DNA from: Bacteroidota bacterium
Lineage (GTDB): Bacteria > Bacteroidota > Bacteroidia > NS11-12g > UBA955
Assembly: GCA_947460045.1 (NCBI GenBank)
Contig: CANHGC010000028.1
Location: 1 to 10,371 of the forward strand
Direction: 5' to 3'
Length of the DNA: 10,371 nucleotides
In this document: positions 6,151 through 10,371 of the stretch, one piece after another
How positions within the stretch are numbered: position 1 is the first letter of the stretch
How the letters are laid out: each line of letters begins with the position of its first letter
Made by a program: the position numbers and the translations under genes
The notes under the pieces: model-generated
Database searches by the model: none
What the model saw: the letters and a program-made list of their open reading frames with translations, nothing else
What the model was told of the DNA's origin: nothing

Positions 6151-8351
6151 TGCCGTCGAAAAAACAGCATCTCAAATCCATGTCAACAAAATCAACAAGT
6201 TCAAGTAGTTCAGCGATCGATTACCCAGTGAATCACGAGGGTATCAGTACGTTTTATGCCGATTTGGTTTTCGGTCCAAAAGCACAATCCAAGTATCTGT
6301 CAACAACCGCACAAGAAGCCATTGAGCAGGCGGCAGGACATGGTCAGCCCATTTCTCGAGAAACGGCAGATGAAGTAGCTGCTGGAATGCAAGCTTGGGC
6401 CTTGGATTTGGGCGCAACCCATTACACTCACTGGTTTCAGCCTTTGCGTGGTACTACAGCGGAAAAACACGATAGCTTTTTTGAGCCAACGGGCATCGAT
6501 ACAGGCATTGAGAAATTTGGTGGTAAGGCTTTGGCACAACAGGAGCCCGATGCCAGTTCTTTCCCTAGTGGAGGTATTCGCAATACGTTCGAAGCCAGAG
6601 GTTATACCGCTTGGGATCCTAGTTCTCCAGCATTCATCATGGCCAAAGCAGGTGCGAAAACACTTTGTATTCCAACCGTGTTTGTGTCTTACACCGGTGA
6701 AGCACTAGATTATAAAGCCCCTTTGTTGAAATCTGTGGCGTTCTTGAAAAAGACAGCTACAGATGTTTGTCAGTATTTTGATAAAAATGTAAACACCTGT
6801 TCCATCTCTTTGGGGATTGAGCAAGAATATTTCTTGGTGGATGAGCAACAATTCAAATCACGCCCAGATTTGATGTTCGCCGGTCGTACCTTGATTGGAA
6901 ATAGCCCAGCGAAAGGACAGCAGTTGGAAGATCATTACTTCGGTAGTATCCCAAACCGCGTGTTGGCGTTCATGGCAGATTTTGAGGAGCGTGCCCATTT
7001 GTTGGGTATTCCGTTGCGTACCCGTCACAACGAGGTAGCACCTGCACAGTTTGAATGCGCACCTCAGTACGAGGACATGAACTTGGCAGTGGATCACAAC
7101 TCTTTGTTGATGGATTTGATGGAGAGTGTGGCCTTGGATCACAACCTTCGTGTGTTGTTGCACGAGAAGCCCTACAAAGGCATCAATGGTTCAGGTAAGC
7201 ACAACAACTGGAGCATCATCACCAATACCGGGGTGAATTTGTTGGCTCCCGGAAATAGCCCAGAAAGCAACTTGCAATTTTTGACCTTCTTCGTGAATAC
7301 CATTAAGGCCGTTCATGATCACCGTGATTTGTTGCGTGCCAGTATCGCAACGGCTGCCAATGATCACCGTTTGGGTGCCAACGAAGCGCCGCCAGCGATC
7401 ATGAGTGTGTTTGTGGGTCACACCCTGGAAAATGTGTTGAACGATTTTGAGTCTGATGCAAAAGTGGGTACCAAAGCCAACGCATCGGCCACCATCAACG
7501 TGCCAAATATTCCTGAGATTCTGTTCGATAATACAGACCGTAACCGCACATCGCCTTTCGCGTTTACTGGAAATAAATTTGAATTCCGCGCTGTAGGTAG
7601 CTCCGACAACTGCTCAAGTTCCATGGTTGTGTTGAATACCATCGTAGCGAATCAGTTGAAAAACTTCAAAGCGGAAGTGGATGCACACGTAGCGAAAAAC
7701 GGTGGCAGCGCTGAAGATGCGATCAAGCAAATTTTGCGTACCTATATCACCGAAACCAAGCGCATTTTGTTTGGCGGCAACGGCTACGGCGACGAATGGA
7801 AAGAAGAGGCCAAGCGCAGAGGTTTATCGAACATTACCACTACACCAGAAGCTTTGCAAGCGTATTTGACGCCAGAATCAGAGAATTTGTTTGTTGAAAA
7901 TGGTATTTTCTCGCACAGAGAGTTGGAAGCTCGCACAGAAATTCGCTATGAGACGTATGTGTTGCGTTTGCAAATCGAAGGTCGTGTGATGAATGAATTG
8001 GTGAGCAGCTACGTGATTCCAGCCGCTGTGAATTATCAAAAACGTTTGGCCGACAATGTGAATGCATTGAAAGGTATGGGTCTTGCCGCTACAGCCTATA
8101 AAGCGCAATCTGAGATTGTTGAATTTTTGAGCAAGCAGATCAATCGCGCTTATGAATTGAATGAGCAAATGACATCGGAACGTGCCAAGGCGAACAATTT
8201 GGATCATGCCGATAAGAAAGCGATGGCCTATTGCAATAATGTAAAGCCTATGTTCGATGAGATTCGTGAATGCTGCGATGAGATCGAGCGTGTTTGTGAT
8301 GATGCCGAATGGACATTGCCCAAATACCGCGAACTGCTATCTTTGAGTTAA
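6126..8351 (+). CDS. glnN: Glutamine synthetase type III (GSIII)
   Basis: Cytosolic enzyme making glutamine from glutamate, ammonia and ATP, the central step of ammonium assimilation. It belongs to the large GSIII family of about 720-730 residues typical of Bacteroidota and cyanobacteria, not the about 450-residue GSI. The longest frame is 741 residues. Motifs in that numbering: THWFQP (101-106) and AEKHDSFFEP (112-121) in the GSIII N-terminal domain, CIPTVFVSYTGEALDYK (181-197), metal-binding glutamates in IEQEY (231-235), HNEVAPAQFE (301-310), the nucleotide-site loop NGSGKHNNWS (354-363), DHRLGANEAPPA (413-424), and RTSPFAFTGNKFEFRAVGS (474-492). Start uncertain: Met19 at 6180 gives 723 residues, nearer the family norm, and a promoter-like element lies between the two ATGs. 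The extra N-terminus and the Ser-rich segment (residues 20-29) look non-conserved. Neither ATG has a Shine-Dalgarno sequence. Followed by a strong terminator, so probably monocistronic. Confidence 0.96.
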   Translation: MTLKSENFVPSKKQHLKSMSTKSTSSSSSAIDYPVNHEGISTFYADLVFGPKAQSKYLSTTAQEAIEQAAGHGQPISRETADEVAAGMQAWALDLGATHYTHWFQPLRGTTAEKHDSFFEPTGIDTGIEKFGGKALAQQEPDASSFPSGGIRNTFEARGYTAWDPSSPAFIMAKAGAKTLCIPTVFVSYTGEALDYKAPLLKSVAFLKKTATDVCQYFDKNVNTCSISLGIEQEYFLVDEQQFKSRPDLMFAGRTLIGNSPAKGQQLEDHYFGSIPNRVLAFMADFEERAHLLGIPLRTRHNEVAPAQFECAPQYEDMNLAVDHNSLLMDLMESVALDHNLRVLLHEKPYKGINGSGKHNNWSIITNTGVNLLAPGNSPESNLQFLTFFVNTIKAVHDHRDLLRASIATAANDHRLGANEAPPAIMSVFVGHTLENVLNDFESDAKVGTKANASATINVPNIPEILFDNTDRNRTSPFAFTGNKFEFRAVGSSDNCSSSMVVLNTIVANQLKNFKAEVDAHVAKNGGSAEDAIKQILRTYITETKRILFGGNGYGDEWKEEAKRRGLSNITTTPEALQAYLTPESENLFVENGIFSHRELEARTEIRYETYVLRLQIEGRVMNELVSSYVIPAAVNYQKRLADNVNALKGMGLAATAYKAQSEIVEFLSKQINRAYELNEQMTSERAKANNLDHADKKAMAYCNNVKPMFDEIRECCDEIERVCDDAEWTLPKYRELLSLS

Positions 8352-8375
8352 TATTAACTTGTTTGAAAATATGAG

Positions 8376-8407
8376 ATGTCCCGCGGCGAATGCCGCGGGA
8401 CATTTTT
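8376..8407 (+). terminator. Rho-independent terminator of glnN
   Basis: A perfect 12-bp inverted repeat, ATGTCCCGCGGC (8376-8387) and GCCGCGGGACAT (8392-8403), encloses a GAAT tetraloop and is followed by T4 and ATT. It begins 24 bases after the glnN stop. The very GC-rich stem in an AT-rich setting is a classic intrinsic terminator. Read leftward, the same stem lies directly after the stop of the convergent gene but is followed only by TCTCATATTTTC, so leftward termination would be weaker. Confidence 0.92.
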
Positions 8408-9557
8408 ATTCACGGATAATTACTTTTTGGGAAGCCCCGTTTTTAAACCGTATCAATATGAGTTGGTTCTTCGGAATGTCGCTACCCAAAGGGATGGTTT
8501 GGCCCATGGCGTTGCACATTTGCACAATTTCCTTGGCCTGTTTCGATTGAAGTTGAGGTGTGAGCCCCGCATAGCAATCCGGTATTTCGAATCTGCTATA
8601 AATGATGGTATCTTGGCTATAGCATAAGTGACTCCATTGAGCGGCCAATATGTATCGCGCTTTTTTGGGGAATCGGTACGAGAGGAATCGACCATTGTTG
8701 GTAGAGACCAATAGGTGACTATCTAGGAATTTGTATTTGTTGTAAATGCTTGCATCGCTTGGGTTGTTCCAACGATTAGCGTTGATGGTATCTAGGCTGG
8801 GGTCTGAATAAATGCGGAAATAATGCTTCCAACACGAATCTTTGGGGTCTGTTGCAATGAGGTTCATCCATGCGTTGAGTGAATCGCAGCGAGACAAAAA
8901 GGGTTGTAGTTTGGCATTCTGGAAGGCGAGGATGACGATCTCTTTGGAAAAAATGGTGTCGCAATTTTTGCATTGATTTTTGATGCTGAGCGTCATTTTG
9001 TATTTCCCTGCCGATGGGAAGGTGTAATTGCAAAGGCCGTTGTAATGTTTGCCGGTATCGGTTTTGCCGGTTTGGAAATTATAAAATCGATATTGGTAGT
9101 TGAGGCAGGAGTCGGGGTAAATGTTTTCAAGCTGCCACTGGAAGTATCGGTTTTGATTGTATTGCTTGAGTTTGGCGCTAAACCACTGACATTTTTCGGG
9201 TTTGCATTTCACGTTGAGGGTGAGATAAATGGTTGTATCGTCTTGCTGGCATTTGTTTCTGATTTGAATTGTGCCATAATAAAGACCTGTATCGGCAAAG
9301 ACCGCTGTGAATTTTTTTGCCAATGTTCGATACACGGGGTCTGCCCATTTGTCTACAAATTCTGTATTGTGTACGGTGAAACAGGTGTCGGTAGTGCCGG
9401 TGATTTCAAATGAATAAACGTTGCACTGGCTGGTGTAATTGAGTGATACTTTTGACCAATCTGTTTGGGATTTGGCGATGTTTGGTGCGCACAATAGTAC
9501 CATTACAAGTAGTATGTATTTCAAATATTTGAATGGTTGAGTATGCGATTTAATCAT
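8406..9557 (-). CDS. Secreted cysteine-rich protein with three PKD-like units and a T9SS-like C-terminus; function unknown
   Basis: I do not recognise a named family for this 383-residue protein. An N-terminal signal peptide is clear (basic n-region with KYLKY, hydrophobic YILLVMVLLCAPNIA, likely cleavage near residues 28-31). The mature part falls into three similar units: about 43-118, 121-210 and 222-328. Each begins near a cysteine, carries a D-[ST]-C motif (TDTC 56-59, PDSC 148-151, KDSC 239-242), then an aromatic strand, and ends with N-x-C or H-L-C followed by D-T and beta-strand residues (NKC 101-103, NQC 194-196, HLC 310-312). This suggests PKD/Ig-like beta-sandwiches held by disulfides, fitting export. 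Residues 345-383 (MCNAMGQ, then LIRFKNGASQKVIIR) resemble the second half of a T9SS type A sorting domain. No enzyme motif is visible; a surface or matrix adhesin role is speculation. The stop lies in the glnN terminator T run; the start is divergent from trxB. Confidence 0.85.
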   Translation of the reverse strand: MIKSHTQPFKYLKYILLVMVLLCAPNIAKSQTDWSKVSLNYTSQCNVYSFEITGTTDTCFTVHNTEFVDKWADPVYRTLAKKFTAVFADTGLYYGTIQIRNKCQQDDTTIYLTLNVKCKPEKCQWFSAKLKQYNQNRYFQWQLENIYPDSCLNYQYRFYNFQTGKTDTGKHYNGLCNYTFPSAGKYKMTLSIKNQCKNCDTIFSKEIVILAFQNAKLQPFLSRCDSLNAWMNLIATDPKDSCWKHYFRIYSDPSLDTINANRWNNPSDASIYNKYKFLDSHLLVSTNNGRFLSYRFPKKARYILAAQWSHLCYSQDTIIYSRFEIPDCYAGLTPQLQSKQAKEIVQMCNAMGQTIPLGSDIPKNQLILIRFKNGASQKVIIRE

Positions 9558-9567
9558 CAGGGATAAC

Positions 9568-9575
9568 CAAAAATA
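9568..9575 (-). promoter_or_regulatory. Putative -7 box of the secreted-protein gene (TATTTTTG)
   Basis: The minus strand reads TATTTTTG, an exact TAnnTTTG match, ending only 10 bases before the ATG at 9557. A start point 5-7 bases downstream would leave a leader of about 3-6 bases, so the mRNA would be almost leaderless. The nearest upstream TTG is 26 bases away, too far for a good -33 element. Confidence 0.45.
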
Positions 9576-9604
9576 AACCGAAAATTTGAAAGAATCGGCG
9601 GCAA

Positions 9605-9620
9605 TGTGAACAAAATCACA
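9605..9620. promoter_or_regulatory. Crp/Fnr-like palindromic operator candidate (TGTGA-N6-TCACA)
   Basis: TGTGA (9605-9609), the spacer ACAAAA, and TCACA (9616-9620) form a perfect two-fold palindrome identical in both half-sites and spacing to the E. coli CRP core consensus. It lies between the divergent -7 boxes of the secreted-protein gene and trxB. Its centre (9612.5) is about 40 bases upstream of the predicted trxB start point, the class II activator position, where it would replace the missing -33 TTG. It is about 50 bases from the predicted leftward start. Which regulator binds is unknown; Bacteroidota do encode Crp/Fnr-family proteins. Confidence 0.5.
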
Positions 9621-9641
9621 AAAACTCCCAAGGTTGGGTTT

Positions 9642-9649
9642 TATTTTTG
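9642..9649 (+). promoter_or_regulatory. Putative -7 box of trxB (TATTTTTG)
   Basis: TATTTTTG is an exact match to the Bacteroidota -7 consensus TAnnTTTG and ends nine bases before the trxB ATG at 9659. Transcription would begin about 3-5 bases before the ATG. No TTG exists at -33 spacing; the palindrome at 9605-9620 occupies that position instead. Confidence 0.5.
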
Positions 9650-9658
9650 TAGAAAGAT

Positions 9659-10371
9659 ATGGAAAAAGTAGAGTGTTTGATCATCGGTAGCGGTCCTGCA
9701 GGTTATACCGCTGCGATTTATGCGGCTAGGGCCGATATGAAACCCGTGATGTACGAAGGTTTGCAGCCGGGCGGACAATTGACTATCACCACAGAGGTTG
9801 AGAACTACCCCGGATTTCCGCATGGCGTTCAGGGTCCTGAGATGATGGCGATGTTCAAAGAACAAGCCGTTCGTTTGGGTACGGATGTGCGTTTTGGTAT
9901 GGTGACTTCGGTAGAGTTTAAGCAAGGCGGACCTCAAAAAGTGATTGTGGATGGTAGCCATGAAATCGAGGCCCAAGCGGTAATTATTTCAACCGGTGCG
10001 AGTGCCAAATGGTTGGGTATCCCTTCGGAGCAAAGATTGAATGGTTCTGGCGTGAGTGCTTGCGCTGTTTGCGATGGATTTTTCTATCGCGGCCAGGATG
10101 TAGCGATTGTGGGTGCGGGTGATACTGCTTGTGAAGAGGCATCGTATCTATCAAAGATCTGCAGCAAAGTATATATGCTGGTTCGCAAAGAGGAGTTTAG
10201 GGCTTCTAAGGCGATGCAGCATCGCGTGTTAACAACGCCGAACATCGAGGTGTTGTTCAATACAGAAACCGATGAGATATTGGGTGATCTTGGCGTTGAA
10301 GCGGTACGGGTGAAAAACAACCAAACTGGAGAATTGAGAGAGTTTCCAATTAAAGGGTTCTTTGTAGCCAT
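9659..10371 (+). CDS. trxB: Thioredoxin reductase (NADPH), C-terminus cut by window edge
   Basis: FAD-dependent cytosolic enzyme that passes electrons from NADPH to oxidised thioredoxin, feeding ribonucleotide reductase, peroxiredoxins such as Bcp, and protein disulfide repair. The frame runs from the ATG at 9659 for 237 complete codons to the right edge; the family is about 310-320 residues, so roughly 75-80 are missing. Visible: FAD-binding GSGPAG (residues 10-15), PGGQLTITTEVENYPGFP (37-54), the redox-active CAVC pair Cys135/Cys138 followed by DG (same numbering as E. coli TrxB), and the NADPH-domain loop GAGDTA (152-157). The NADPH phosphate-binding stretch reads VRKEEFRASK (175-184), where E. 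coli has HRRDGFRA: Arg176 and Arg181 are kept and Arg177 is Lys. The start is supported by the FAD motif at the normal distance and by the promoter box nine bases upstream. Divergent from the secreted-protein gene. Confidence 0.97.
   Translation, partial: MEKVECLIIGSGPAGYTAAIYAARADMKPVMYEGLQPGGQLTITTEVENYPGFPHGVQGPEMMAMFKEQAVRLGTDVRFGMVTSVEFKQGGPQKVIVDGSHEIEAQAVIISTGASAKWLGIPSEQRLNGSGVSACAVCDGFFYRGQDVAIVGAGDTACEEASYLSKICSKVYMLVRKEEFRASKAMQHRVLTTPNIEVLFNTETDEILGDLGVEAVRVKNNQTGELREFPIKGFFVA

Noticed and set aside
8973..9413. 146-codon plus-strand open frame with hydrophobic stretches over the secreted-protein gene
   Set aside because: The opposite frame has a signal peptide, repeats and an upstream promoter box; the hydrophobic character here arises from the antisense reading.
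9563..9600. Lipoprotein signal for the secreted protein (Cys23 in the hydrophobic core)
   Set aside because: Residues before Cys23 are V-L-L, not a lipobox such as L-[AS]-[GA]-C, and the hydrophobic core continues past the cysteine, favouring an ordinary signal peptide.

Overview
The window looks like chromosomal DNA of a Bacteroidota bacterium. The evidence is a type III (GlnN) glutamine synthetase, a secreted S9B dipeptidyl peptidase IV, a secreted protein whose tail resembles a type IX secretion (T9SS) sorting domain, a near absence of Shine-Dalgarno sequences, and repeated matches to the Bacteroidota -7 promoter box TAnnTTTG just upstream of genes. I cannot place it below phylum level. 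It is densely coding housekeeping DNA: no gene-free stretch exceeds about 160 bases, and I saw no tRNA, rRNA, CRISPR array, insertion sequence or phage gene.

Left part (1-5969, all minus strand). In transcription order: kup (K+ uptake permease), dpp4 (secreted prolyl dipeptidase, only 12 bases after kup), bcp (thiol peroxidase, 91-base gap) and gpsA (glycerol-3-phosphate dehydrogenase, 84-base gap, cut by the left edge). The kup-dpp4 spacing suggests co-transcription. The two larger gaps carry promoter-like boxes, and the bcp-gpsA gap also has a hairpin, so bcp and gpsA probably have their own transcription starts.

Middle (5970-8407). A 156-base divergent intergenic region separates kup from glnN on the plus strand. 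A near-consensus promoter lies inside the first codons of the longest glnN frame, suggesting that the true start is the second Met at 6180. glnN ends at a textbook intrinsic terminator (12-bp perfect stem plus T run), whose T run overlaps the stop codon of the convergent next gene.

Right part (8406-10371). A minus-strand gene encodes an exported, cysteine-rich protein of unknown function with three similar beta-sandwich-like units and a short T9SS-like C-terminus. It is divergent from trxB (thioredoxin reductase, plus strand, cut by the right edge). The 101-base region between them has an exact TATTTTTG box on each strand, each about 10 bases from its start codon, and between them a perfect TGTGA-N6-TCACA palindrome like a Crp/Fnr-family operator.

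Functional links: TrxB regenerates reduced thioredoxin, the usual reductant of Bcp-type peroxidases, so both ends of a peroxide-detoxification route are present, though not in one operon. The other genes serve nitrogen assimilation, K+ uptake, phospholipid precursor synthesis and peptide scavenging. I found no clear new multi-gene system. The points most worth checking are the palindromic operator with its near-leaderless divergent promoters, and the repeat-containing secreted protein.
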